Source: Thuidium tamariscinum | Taxonomy: Eukaryota; Streptophyta; Bryopsida; Hypnales; Thuidiaceae | Direction: 5' to 3' | DNA: 64,000 nucleotides | NCBI GenBank assembly: GCA_947034885.2 | Contig: OX344749.2 | Span: 23,451,501 to 23,515,500, forward strand | Position numbers and translations under genes: made by a program | Shown: positions 48,829 to 60,500 of the stretch, one piece after another | How the letters are laid out: every line of letters starts with the position of its first letter | How positions within the stretch are numbered: the first letter of the stretch is position 1 | Notes under the pieces: model-generated | What the model saw: the letters and a program-made list of their open reading frames with translations, nothing else | Told to the model about the DNA's origin: nothing | Database searches by the model: none

Positions 48829-48845
48829 TGTGTGTGTATGTGTGT
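48785..48845. repeat. (AT)n / (GT)n microsatellite
   Basis: An uninterrupted AT run of about 34 bases, then a shorter AT run and a TGTGTG tract. Confidence 0.95.
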
Positions 48846-50338
48846 TTTTATTAATAAGGATTTAGAGAAACCCTCAATACTAAGGAAAGCCAAGATCATA
48901 GTGGACACCTTTCACATAATCGTCAGTAGAAAACTGTAATCAATTATTTTGATAATTAGATTTCTAATGTTGTAAGATGACTATAAAATATGAATAGATA
49001 TAATTAAAAATAGAATTTCCTGTTTGGTTTTAGTTAACTTCGAAATTCTGCAAACAAAGTTTTCCTTTAACTTAGACATTTAGGGCTAAAGCTAGGTGTA
49101 ATTTATTTGGGTCTACATGATCAAGGTCCTACGTGGGCCAATACAAATAGATACTTTCTATTAGGTACAACCGCTGCAATTTGGCATCCTTGGCACTATA
49201 TGCTTGGCACTCTTAATACTTCTGGTAGAAGGCTCTTGAACAGTCCATATAAGCAGTTTTACAAGTTTGTAGCTGAATTAGTGACTGCAAGCGGGATTTC
49301 AAACTTCTTGCTAGAAAAAAAAATGCTCTGCAATTTTGTAGCACTAGAAATCAGAATTTATAGAGGTCACATGAATAAAATAAAATATATTAAAGGCACA
49401 TGCCGTAGATATCTACAAGTGCTCCCAGGGCAACGCTCATATAAAGGCACATGTGTCTTTGGAAAAAGGAGTTTAATTGCAGACACACTTGTTAAATAGT
49501 AAAGCATAGCTCAAATGTGTCTTTAAAGCATGCATAAGAATAAGGAAAAGGAACCTGGACTGTGTTTGAGTTTAATTTGTCAGCTATGTAACTATGAGCG
49601 TTCTACAGAGGACGTCTGTATAGTGGCAGACTTAGACAAACCTGACATGCAACGTTGCCCTGCGCAAAGGGAGACATTCATGTAAACTGTATAGTTCAAA
49701 AAAGGAGCAATTGAAGTTGTTCAATCTGCATCCAAGGAAAACAAAATTCAAAGAAACAGGAGATGTCGCCACGCTTGTGTACAGAGGTTCCCGCTTTTGA
49801 TAGCTCACATCGCGCCTCTAAGATCGAAGCGTCCTCTTGCCTTCAATTGCCGTTGCTAGTTCCGTTGCAACGTGGGAGTGTAGTTTGGCTACAATATATA
49901 CTCGTTCTTATGAAACGCAATCCATAAGAGCGCAGCTACCCCTCATGGACTTCATTGTTTCTTCAGTTCCTGCTCGTTCTCAGTGTTGTCCTCCCGCTCA
50001 TCGTCGTGTGCTTCTAAGCGTACCAATGTTGATGACCTCTATGGCAACACATCTGTCCGGAGCAGTTTGATAATGGCCTGCCCTACCTCGCCTTGCCATA
50101 GCTCGAATATTAGGTTGCTGGCGCCGCTCTTTCACTCGTCAATGTCATATGTTTGGCTGGTATGTTTGCCTTCTGGCCCTTCGTCTTTGATGCTGCTATC
50201 CCTTCCTGCAACATGAAATTGAAGTTAGAAATTGTATCTTTCACTCCCTGCCTTAGTTCACTGTCTCCAAAGTTTCATTTGATTATGTTTCGTAACACTA
50301 CTTCTGGACAAGTCCCTGAGCTTCAATGTTCAGGATGC
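48846..50338. other. 3' flank of the pogo-like transposase
   Basis: Contains an unrecognised 130-residue plus-strand frame (49107-49499, starting MGLHDQGPTWANTNR) without a known motif. Otherwise no gene is supported. The downstream terminal repeat of the pogo-like element should lie here but was not identified. Confidence 0.35.
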
Positions 50339-52702
50339 CTACTTTGCACTTACCATTTCTGCTCTTGCAATTTTTGCTTGTTGCTTCTCTACTTTCTGCT
50401 GTGCCCTAAGCTCCTTCATGGCTTCTTTTTCAGTTTGCCATCTCAGTCGTTCCTCTGTAGCCTCCAATCTCTTCACGCCCAAAGTTTGAACCTCGTTGAT
50501 ATGGTGGTCCTCTGTGAAGACAATTGAATGTTGATAGTCAATTATTGCCTCCATTCGGGCTGTCGACTTTGGCGGCAGTGGTATGCGGGGGAGTTGGAGG
50601 AGGTTGCTGAAGTTGCTGTTGCCGTCTCCCGCTTCTTCATCATGTCGATCATCGTGATCAGTTGCAGGCACTTCTCTTCCGTCGTTGTCTTTATTTGCTT
50701 CGTCGTCTTGATCAACTTGGACATAGTATTGTTGACTAAATGGCTGCTCTTGCTCTACTTCATCAAAGATTTCTTGTATCTCCCAATCTGCCAGTCTTTC
50801 CTCCACAGATGCTACTGTTGGTTCCACAGGGCAGACGTTGCCCTCTATTTGGAAAAAAGATGTGGTAGGTGTCATTTTGGAGTCCATCGCTTTTGAATTG
50901 AAGGGGAATATACCAGTGCATTCAAAACCTTGTATAATATTAGCAGGAGTCATAGCTCGCCTCAATGCTCTTGAAACCCATTGAGCAATGTCTTCTTTGA
51001 TAGGAACTTCACTGGCATGACTTAAAGTCCACTTGTCTCTATAAGCCCTGAAAGCAAATGTGAAAGGCTTGAAGCAACACACGTCCAGAGGTTGCAGTTC
51101 ATGGGATGTGTGGGATGGAATGGTAACTAAGTCTAGACCTTTGGACTTAGCTAATGTGATGACGTCCATAGTAATGTGCAAACCGTGACCGTTTAGAATA
51201 AGCAGATGTCTGTTGCTTTCAGAAATGTCATACATGCACCCCACAGTGTATAAAAAATGAATCATCCACTCCATGAATAAATCATTTGTTATCCATCCTT
51301 TTGCCTGCATTGCCATGGCTGCCCCACCTTCTCCAGTTTTGACAATGAAGTTTCTACTTGCTCTTATGCCCTTGAAAATGTAGTAATTTGGTATGTATTC
51401 ACCATTTGCATTAACACAAGACAACACAGTCAACCACTCTCTGCTGTCAGGAGTAATTTTTTGGACGTGTCTGCTACCTTTTCTTGCTATGACATATGCA
51501 CCACCATCACGCCCTGCTTGAACAGCACTCTCATCGCAATTCCAAATTTGGTGAGCCTTGTAATTGTGTCTCTTGTACAGAGTCTGCAAGTTCTTATAGA
51601 AACCTGCGACCACCTGAGGGCAAAGATTTATGGCTCTATTGTTGTCTAAAGACTGGGCTTTCCCCACTGAGAGCTGCGGATGCCTCTTTCTGAAACAACG
51701 GACCCAGCTAGGACTTGGAACACCGTTTTGGAATGGAGTGAGTCGGCCTAGGGTCAGAATGCCAACCTTTTCTTGCAGCTGATTCACAATGTATGGAATT
51801 CCAAGCTCTTGCATTTTAATTAGGAACTCTACAAGCTGTTTTTCCTCATCTAGTGTAAGCACTCTCTTTCTCCCTTTCTGTCTATTCAAAGTTGTACCGT
51901 AGATGTGCCCTCGCAAAGTTGACGGGGTTATTCTATGTGCTCTTGCTGCTGCTCTAACAGGGACCCCATTGTCAACATCAGCTACAGCCTTTTGTAATTC
52001 CTCATTTGTCCAGGTACTGTTCACTTTCAATCGCTTAGGACCTCGAATGTTTGATTTGCACACAATAGGTACATGAACTTGATCAACATGAGCTGACGTA
52101 CCTATTGCGCCAAGTGCGGACGTTTCAGTGACTGCGCTCCGCGGCCTGGTCCTCGTAGGTGTTCCCTGCGTTACTGGTCGCTCACCAGTCGGATGGATTC
52201 TGGACATTGATCGGTCCTCTGGAGTTTCGGCGACAGTGTACGCCCTTCTCTTGCTAGATTGTGAGTTTGTCTTGCATAAAGGAAGAGCCGGTGACTCCAG
52301 GCTCTCCAACTTCTTCGTATGTCCACTGGCTGCTCCGTGATTGAAGGCAGCATCAACGGTCGGGCAATTGACCGCATCGACATAGTTGGCCTCAGTCGTG
52401 GTCCCCCTCATCGCTTGTTTGGCCGTTGTGCTTGCTAATTGGCTAGCGCGATGCTGATCCTGTAGACTTAGATGTGCCTCCCCTGATGTAACGACATCTA
52501 CAGCAAAGGCACTCATTTCTTGCAGTTGCTGAGCAGCTTCGTAATCCTCTAGTTCTAGTGCCCACTCCATTAATTCTCCATATTCTTCATTGTCGTAATC
52601 GTCGTCTTCATCACCAAAATCAGATTGGCTACTGTCTGCACTCCTTTGCTCATACCAGCTCTCATCCTCACTTCCGTCGTCACTGGAGTTACATGAACTC
52701 AT
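50339..52702 (-). CDS. Pogo/Tigger-like transposase (Tc1/mariner superfamily), catalytic Asp replaced
   Basis: Intronless frame of 787 residues from the ATG at 52702 (MSSCNSSDDG); a further in-frame ATG at 52756 adds 18 residues. Numbering below uses the longer form. The N-terminus is acidic. Residues 245-290 form a Psq/pogo-type helix-turn-helix (LQKAVADVDNG then VRAAARAHRI). Residues 297-370 are CENP-B/Tc5-like (PSWVRCFRKRHPQLS). A DDE_1 domain spans about 390-620. Its first acid is present (WNCDES, Asp408) and so is the third (ELQPLDVCCFKPF, Asp558), with spacing to the second site of 36. The second site reads LILNGHGLH: Asn522, codon AAC at 51193-51191, where active relatives have Asp. 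A charged helical tail follows. The frame is open over its full length, so it is either recently inactivated or kept for DNA binding. Terminal repeats and the TA duplication were not located. Confidence 0.9.
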   Translation of the reverse strand: MSSCNSSDDGSEDESWYEQRSADSSQSDFGDEDDDYDNEEYGELMEWALELEDYEAAQQLQEMSAFAVDVVTSGEAHLSLQDQHRASQLASTTAKQAMRGTTTEANYVDAVNCPTVDAAFNHGAASGHTKKLESLESPALPLCKTNSQSSKRRAYTVAETPEDRSMSRIHPTGERPVTQGTPTRTRPRSAVTETSALGAIGTSAHVDQVHVPIVCKSNIRGPKRLKVNSTWTNEELQKAVADVDNGVPVRAAARAHRITPSTLRGHIYGTTLNRQKGRKRVLTLDEEKQLVEFLIKMQELGIPYIVNQLQEKVGILTLGRLTPFQNGVPSPSWVRCFRKRHPQLSVGKAQSLDNNRAINLCPQVVAGFYKNLQTLYKRHNYKAHQIWNCDESAVQAGRDGGAYVIARKGSRHVQKITPDSREWLTVLSCVNANGEYIPNYYIFKGIRASRNFIVKTGEGGAAMAMQAKGWITNDLFMEWMIHFLYTVGCMYDISESNRHLLILNGHGLHITMDVITLAKSKGLDLVTIPSHTSHELQPLDVCCFKPFTFAFRAYRDKWTLSHASEVPIKEDIAQWVSRALRRAMTPANIIQGFECTGIFPFNSKAMDSKMTPTTSFFQIEGNVCPVEPTVASVEERLADWEIQEIFDEVEQEQPFSQQYYVQVDQDDEANKDNDGREVPATDHDDRHDEEAGDGNSNFSNLLQLPRIPLPPKSTARMEAIIDYQHSIVFTEDHHINEVQTLGVKRLEATEERLRWQTEKEAMKELRAQQKVEKQQAKIARAEMVSAK

Positions 52703-54442
52703 ACTTTCTAAACAGAAATTTAACGTTTCCGAAAGGAAAAACACTTTCAGCAGCACTATTCTCTTTCCCTATCAATCGTTGCTCTCACTTGTACTGCACT
52801 AATCTGAAATTCACGTATGCAAGCATCTCACTTCATTCTACTACAATGATCATGTAATTTGGAAATTAAAGCACAATATACATCTCTTCCAATGAAACCT
52901 TGTTGTAGTACAAAGATAGTGTTTATTTACCGTGTATCCTTTGGATAGTCATTTGCATTGGTAAATTGACTAGACGCAATGCTTAAAATTGACGGCCATT
53001 TAACTTTAAAAAAATGTAATTGGCGTGCAGTGATACTGCGAACACGTCAATAACTTCAATGGTGGATGTTTCAATAAAAAATCTTGACAGTATTATATCC
53101 TTTATGGTGTAGTACCAAATGAGCAGCTCATTATTTCAAGTAAAAATAATATGTAACTGATAGCGGTGCCATAAATCACTGACTATGAATCAATGAGTAT
53201 GCACACTAGTCCCTAGTAACTGTTAATGTTGTCACCATTGTTTGTACATCCTTAAAGGCATTCTTGGACCACGTCACCTATGCATAAATTTTAAAACGTG
53301 GGGGACTGCTTTGTAGAGGTCTACAAGGGTGATTCAGTTGTGCCAGGTGGAATTACAGGCTTGTATTATAGTTGTTCACATTGGAAAATGTTGTACCACT
53401 GAAGTTATGAAATTTACATGCGTGCTAAAATGTACACGTGATAAAATTTTCCAAACTAAGAATTCATATTAGCCATTTAAGGTCCCAAAGTAGAAAGTAG
53501 TAAATAATTCAAAATATTAGATTGAGAAGAATTTATTTTGGAAAGTCAAAACTGCCAATTCCAATGGTCGTAGAGTGGACAAAAATCATTTGAATTCAAT
53601 ATTTTCATTATTCTAAAAAAAATTAGACAATGAATTACATTAAAAATTTTAATGTTTAATTTAGAGTACTGAATCTATAAATGCCCACAATAAAAAAAAA
53701 CTCATAACTTTTATGTCATTAACCTGTAAATGAATTTTGAGTAAGTTACAATGACTTTACATTAGCTAGAAAACTTTTTGAAGCTTTCTCTCAAGATTGA
53801 AAAACTTATTAGTTTTTTGTGAATTAAAATTGTAGTCCAATTATTACCTAAAGAACAGAAGTTATGCCATTTGTAACATAATTAACAAAAAATGAACACT
53901 CATTTACTGATTTGTGTACTGGATAGAACATTTTAATATATTGGGGTGAACTAGATAATTGTTGATGAAACATGTAACAAGTTTCATTTGATTTTGAGGT
54001 AACAAATTTCTATGAAATGGAAGTAACTTATAATCATTGCATAGTTATGAAAGGGTATGAGCATGATATTAGAGGATATCAATCCTGTATCCAACAAACA
54101 ATCATTTTTTTGGTACTCAAACTTTCAAACAAGTCAGTGCAAAGAAGACCCCGAGGCTCTTAACGACAGTGAATAGAACTTGCGCTAGCGAAGTAGTAGC
54201 AATATCCCTAGCTCTGGCAATGAAAAGGAGAAGAAGGCTTCTCTAAATGAATACAACATTTTGAAGGGGCGGCAACAATGGTAGAAAATGTAGATTCAAT
54301 TGTTTCCAGGGTTTTCAAGTCTCTGTAACCCTATTCTTTGCGAGGTTGTTTTTGAGAAAGCATTAAGGTGATTTGATTGATGTTTGCATGAGTTTATGTA
54401 GAGGTTCGATTGTCTTAAGCTTCGGTGGAATGTGGAGAGGAG
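52703..54442. other. AT-rich stretch between pogo-like gene and the 54-64 kb segments
   Basis: No gene is supported. It should include the promoter-side terminus of the pogo-like element. A locally palindromic GCAGTGATACTGC near 53036 was noted, but no distal partner was found. Confidence 0.4.
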
Positions 54443-54509
54443 ATGGCTACGGCAAAGCCGAAGCATCAACAAGATTTCAAGGATGACAGTCTCCATCCTA
54501 GTCAAGAAG
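54443..54509 (+). pseudogene. Possible first exon, unrecognised
   Basis: ATG-initiated frame MATAKPKHQQDFKDDSLHPS followed by QE, ending at a GTGAGC donor. It is preceded by GC-richer leader sequence. The next exon-like piece, after a TTGTAG acceptor at about 54859, reads EVVWNNEKWKYVMDVYVTRK. Together they suggest the start of a plus-strand gene whose identity I cannot give. Confidence 0.35.
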
Positions 54510-57500
54510 GTGAGCTAGTAATTGTCAAGCTTGGATTTTGTATGTTTATATTTATTTTTTGACATTTTAGTTCCTCCTCTGCTTTCTTTGACCTATAACA
54601 ACCATTATGCTTGATTTGCATTTTGGCTTGAAAGCTTTGCAGCTATTCCTAGATCAAATGGTCTTTGGGTTTTTTTCATTAAAGAAGTGAAGGTGGTGGT
54701 GTGTGTTGTTGCCAACTCTTTAATCATTTACACTTTGGTGTAGCATCTATGCCAACTTGCAAGAGAAGAATAAGAGGTGAATTCAATGGTCTTGGAATGG
54801 TGGAAGAGAGCTTATTTGTCATTATCCCTTAGTAAAAGAGGACTTTCTTTGCACTTGTAGATTCAGAAGTCGTGTGGAACAACGAGAAATGGAAGTATGT
54901 AATGGATGTGTATGTGACCAGGAAGGCTATACGCACCCAACGTGAAGGGATAAATCGTTTAGATGATTTTACCATTGCAGTAGTCAAACTATAGAGTCCT
55001 TTAAGTATATATTCAGAATTTAGCTTTTACTATTCACATAAGTGTTATGGATAAGAAGACAGGGTAGGAAGTCTATATTGTTCATTAGACATGAGTTTAG
55101 AATGGACATATTGAAGTACCTAAAAAGAGATTTTCATATTGTTGAATGCGAGAATGTAGTTTGTGCAGCATTAAAGATGATTTGATTGTTATGAAGCACC
55201 AGATGTCACAAAATTTAAGAAGGAAGACAAAGGAGTGTCTAATACAAAATGTTTCAAAGTATAGGATATGTTGTCGCCCCTGACGTTGAAGTTCGACCAT
55301 TACTGATTATGTTTTGAAGTATTTTAGGTGATGCAAGAGGAAGACATGCATGTTGAAATGTGAGAAGAAGATGGGGCATTTTTAAGGCCAAAGTTAACCC
55401 TTGAGCACACTAGTGCCCTAAACTGGGGCGCTCTAGATTTAAATTTCAAGAAAAAAACCTAAGATCCTCCCTGTACTACCGAAAGAAAAGGACAGGGGTA
55501 CGAACAATGGAAAGAGCTGATAATGCGGGGTGGGGTTGTGCAATTCAGCCCACTTACAAAGGAGTAGGGCTAGTGTCTTCAGCTAACAAACGCTAAAAGA
55601 GCAGTTTGACAAATCCAAAGGCAACTGGAGCCACTAGCTGGGTTCGGTTGCATGTTGTTGCGCCAAATTGGCACGACTTTCTTTTGGCCAGGTCAGTCAG
55701 TCGTTGTATTTCTGAGTCACGCTTGCGAGGTGGGGTTTAGGGTTCTACAACACTTGCAGCAATTCGGCATTGCTAGTAATTAGATGGTCAGTATTATGAG
55801 GTCGAAGCAAGCTTCAGCCTTGTGTTGATTCAGCATTTTTAGGTCACTTAAAGCATCGAGTTTTATATGGAGATGATCACAGTTGGTTGTGTCTGAATGG
55901 GATTGATGTACTTGAGCAAGTTAGGTCGTCATTCTGCTTTGTGATGAGGCATTGCATCGTAGTTGTGTTTTTGTGAAACTGTGATTTGAAATTTTGAAGG
56001 ACCCATTTTGAAATTTTTTGGTCTTCCGTGTTCCATTTTTGAATGAGTGGCGTTGATAGTGGGCAAAAGTCAAGTTCGCTTTACTGTGAATCTATTTGGA
56101 TAGGGGATGTTATTGGTTTCAGAGTGAATTTTTCATATGTAGTGTCAAACCCTCCTCCACGCTTGAATGAGGGCAGTTCGGCAATATAGACAGCCATTTT
56201 TGGCTTCTTGCAGTTGTTGGTTCCACAGTCTAGTGTCGTCGTTATATAACTACTGAGTGCACCTTTACCTGGCATTGGCAATTGGATCGTAAACGCGGGA
56301 ATTCCACTGTGGTGCAAATAGAAAGGCGTACAAGCATACAACTTTCCAACGTGTAAGTCTTCCCCGGACTCTGCTCCTAGTCAAGCGTATAGTTGTGACA
56401 AGGGTATGCTAAGTTTGAGGTATGAAACCTGGCCGAATTTGTCTTCACTGAGTTGAGGAATTTGCATACGAGTCTCTACACTTTTTGTCCCCCCACTCTA
56501 CCTTAAAAGCACCGGAGAAGACCCATTCCTGTAGCCACAAGCCCTTCTCGAAGTGATGTACACCCTCAGAAACAGGTGATTCTGAAATTTTCTCCACAAC
56601 TCTGACCGTTATAAATTTTCCATCCATGTGGGCAAAATTTCGGGCTTTTTTCCCACACATGCAGGAAAAAGTCCTTGTCCACTTTTAGTGGTCACTTTTT
56701 ATAGATGTGAGAACTCAATCTTTGGCATCGTGTAAACTGGGTCGGCGTCAGGTTGGCTGCAGAAACTGTTGAAATGCAGGGGGCACTCAGGGTTTAAGCG
56801 TGGAACACTGCTATTCAATTCTTCACTACAAATTAAGGTAAATTCTTTGTTGTTGACTCTATGGATGTGATTGAGTTCTCCAGTGCCAAAGACATGCAAT
56901 TCTGACAACTAAATGACATTGCCATTTAGCTTTTAGCTTTTGTCAAACATTATTGATGTCTTCTTTTGTATGACCGACTATGGCTTCCTTATCTGTAGTA
57001 TTGTCTTGAACTTGACATTGGAGAGGACTTTGGAACAGGCGCAACCGACTGATTGTTGAGGGGAACATACGTGTCTGAAGATGTAGCAATTCAAATTTCT
57101 AAGGTAGCTAAATGTGACGGTATTGGTGCGATTGATGATGCATGTCAGTCTTCTCCAAATCTTAAACACTTGCAAATTTATAAGCAGAATATATTGATCA
57201 TGAGGCAAGAAACTTGGTATACATTTATCTGAAACAGAAGTAGTGATTGGAATTGTCAACCTGACATCTTTATAGTTTGAAGATTTTGTTTTTGAATTCA
57301 GAGTCACCTCTTTAGGACTTTGGCAGGGGATATTGTCCTCTCTCATGGTGCGGTAATTTGAATTTGTAGGTCTTCAGGTGAACAAAGACCATTTGCAAGT
57401 GGGCTAAAGAAGATATTGGAGAGAGTATGAGTGATTGATATAATTCACCTGCTGTAGTTGAGATGGAATCTGAGGATACCATGTTGTATAGGTGCTAGTT

Positions 57501-60500
57501 TATAGTTTTGGTTCATGGTTATTTTTTTCATGCAATACACGGAATTGCAAGGAGTGTTATGATTTGGTGCCTACTCCTTTTCATCGTTAATTTGATTGCA
57601 AGACTGCATGTTTCGTTGACCCTACAGGTGAGCTTGAAACGTAATTCACCTGCTGCATGAAGTGAACTCGGAATCCATTTCTCCGAATATTGAGACAGAA
57701 ATCCCATTTTTATTGCTATTGGTGTTTGTCCTTGCATTGCCAAAGCTGAGGACTTGGTGGAGCCCACAGACAATGTTGGCCATTTCTAAAAGGTAGGATT
57801 CACTTTGCACTCCACGACATTAATTATCGGGCAATGTTTCTTGCTTATAATAATAAGCAAGTCGCTACATATCCTTGCAGTCCTACAGTGATGCCAAGGT
57901 TTTTGAATTTGCATTCATTTAGTTGGATTGAACGCTTGGAAAGGAATGAGGAAGACACTGTCAATTTCTCATGTTCATTGCTAATGTCTATGTTACGTTT
58001 GAAGTGGAGCCCACCTTTATTGTTATGTAATTCTGTTGTTTCAAAAAATTAGTGCCGTTGAAATTCGAAGTGGAAGTACTTTGCAGAATGATGATAGTTA
58101 ATTCAACCATGAATCCCAATAATCTCTGTTTGACAATCTTAATTTCTCTCTATTTCCAATCTACTTGATATATTATTGTAGGCCAAAAAAATGGTAGACG
58201 ATTCTTTGGTCTGCAAAGGTGATATTTTGTTTAGTAGTTGTATTACTTAGAAGTTGATCCTTCAGATATTGCCAAACATTTTGACTTGGTTATCAATCTG
58301 AACAGAATTATATTGGACACACACTTCAAGTATTGCATGTTGAAGGTGACCTTGCAGCTCGAATGAAGCCTCAATACCATGGTTTATTGCAAGGTAAATT
58401 TAGTGAGATTTTCTTGAGAGGATATTGTGTACTTACTCAGAAATCTTTAATGTAAAATAATCCTAATGGTATTTTTGAGAACTTTTCTTTAGTCATTACT
58501 GTCATCAAGAACTCTTTTCTAGTGTACAAAATGTTACTGTAAGATTATTTTTCTTGCTTGTTCAATCCTGTTGTGTCAATTGGTAATAATGTAGGTCTCT
58601 CATACAGGTGTCATGCTTCAAAAACTTTAATAGAAAGAGATAAGGTTCTATGCATAAATTTTAATTCGGGTCCCAAGTCATTGCCACTACAGTTGTTTTG
58701 ATATTCAAGTTTTTTGGCTGATGTAACTTCTCGTAGAATTTGGGTATCTTATCAAAGTAGAACCTTATAGAGTTTTGAATGCATCAATTAATGAACGTTG
58801 AAATCATATTGCATACTGCAAATACAATTATGTGAATGCGGTGGATGCCGGGTGAAGTGTAGTCTAGGCGTGTGACCTCAATCCATTGAAGCTCCTTCTC
58901 CCAAGAAAGTAGCTTTTGATGGATAGAATTTTTTTGAATAATGAATAATTGCAGTGGTTGCGTGCTTATACTGCTGAATTGGACATGCAGTTACTGTTTC
59001 CGTTGATTGTCAAATTCAAAAGTACTATCCTTTGAAATTACAAATTGAACTCAATGTAGGCCCAATTCTCTGTCCACCGCCTCAGTTGGAATTAGTATAG
59101 CCGCGAGTGTGATACAAATTGGACAACTGAAGATCCTCAAGGTAAGGATGAGTAGGATTTCATTGGTTTCATGTAAGATGTGCCAAGTGCAGCCAAATTT
59201 TTTATTGTAGTGGTCATGGTCAGCATCAACATGTGAATGTCAATAGAGAAGCAATTATGTTCTAACGACAGGGATGGATGCTTGACCCATAATGATGTAT
59301 CATTATGGGTACCCGAAGAGTCTTTCTGGTTGTCATCGTAAAAAAAGTGCCCTACCGTACAACCGTTTTAGCCTTTTTTCTAAAAAGATTTTGGTTGATA
59401 GATGTTTAGATGAGATATTGAGAGAATACATGTCCTAAATCTATAACTACTTTGCATCACGTTCACTTGGATTTTTCCTAGATATGTTACTTTATTTGTA
59501 TTTCAAATGTTTGTGTGAACTGAATTGTATGAAAGGAAATTCTAGCGTCTCAGTGAGTATAGTTTTGAGCAATACCGCACTGTTGACCCGAGGGAGGAGC
59601 TAGGTAGTTGTTTATAATGGCATCTTTTTTGAGAGAAATGCAGTGTTTGAGGGGCAAAGTGAGCGGCCTCAACTTTACCACTTATGTAGCCCAAGTTTGG
59701 ATGAAAGCTGATTTCTGTGAATGGATTTCCAATTTACCAGGGAATTGTCGTCTACATTATTTGTATACTTGATAGCGATTACTTGTCACTCCACAAACCA
59801 TACCTCAATAAACAGTTTCCCAAGATTGTGTGCACTACTATACTTATATAGACTAAGTTGGTGTTGTATTTATCTTTGTCCTTGTTCAAAAATAGAAGGC
59901 ACGTATTTTTGTTTTTCTATAACTCCCTATATAGAATATGTCGCTTAAATGTAAGGTATGGGTAAGGAATTTGCAATTTATATGTATTCAAGAAAGAAGA
60001 CTAATTATAACATGGAAAATGGTTGGAACTCAGACGTCGTGGATTTAGTTAAGAACACTTAGTGACAACATCATATTTGGAGCTCCGTATGATGCTGTTA
60101 AATGAGTTTTGCATGTTTCGTCATGGTAATTACCTCACAAAGGATTGTTGCAGGAGTTGCAGACTTCTACGGAGGGCAACCAACCTCATAAGAACCACAA
60201 CTATAGCAATAATCACCTTCACAAGGTTTCAACTCATTTTGAGGCAGTTTCATGTGTTGTTGCCTTTGAAACATCAGCCATGTATTGCATAAGAAGAAGG
60301 AATTCAGCACTTGCGTTGGAGACACCTTGGTAGCACCAGCTAACAAAGTTGGTGAGGTGAGAATGGACAGAGGAAGGTGGGGTTTTCATTGGGAGGACAA
60401 TTTTTGTATGAACTTCTTATCAGATGGTTGCATGCATGTGCACCTAGCAACCCAAATTGATGCCAAGGTGACGCAGTTGGAATAATAACTGGAAGCTTGT

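Noticed and set aside
49107..49499. 130-residue plus-strand frame
   Set aside because: No motif, no splice support and unusual composition; probably chance or a decayed element.
49837..50527. Plus-strand frames near the end of the pogo-like gene
   Set aside because: Part overlaps the transposase in antisense; the rest is Ser/Cys-rich with no recognisable domain.
53030..53050. GCAGTGATACTGC as pogo terminal repeat
   Set aside because: It is a local palindrome without a distal inverted partner on the other side of the transposase and without the expected TA flank.
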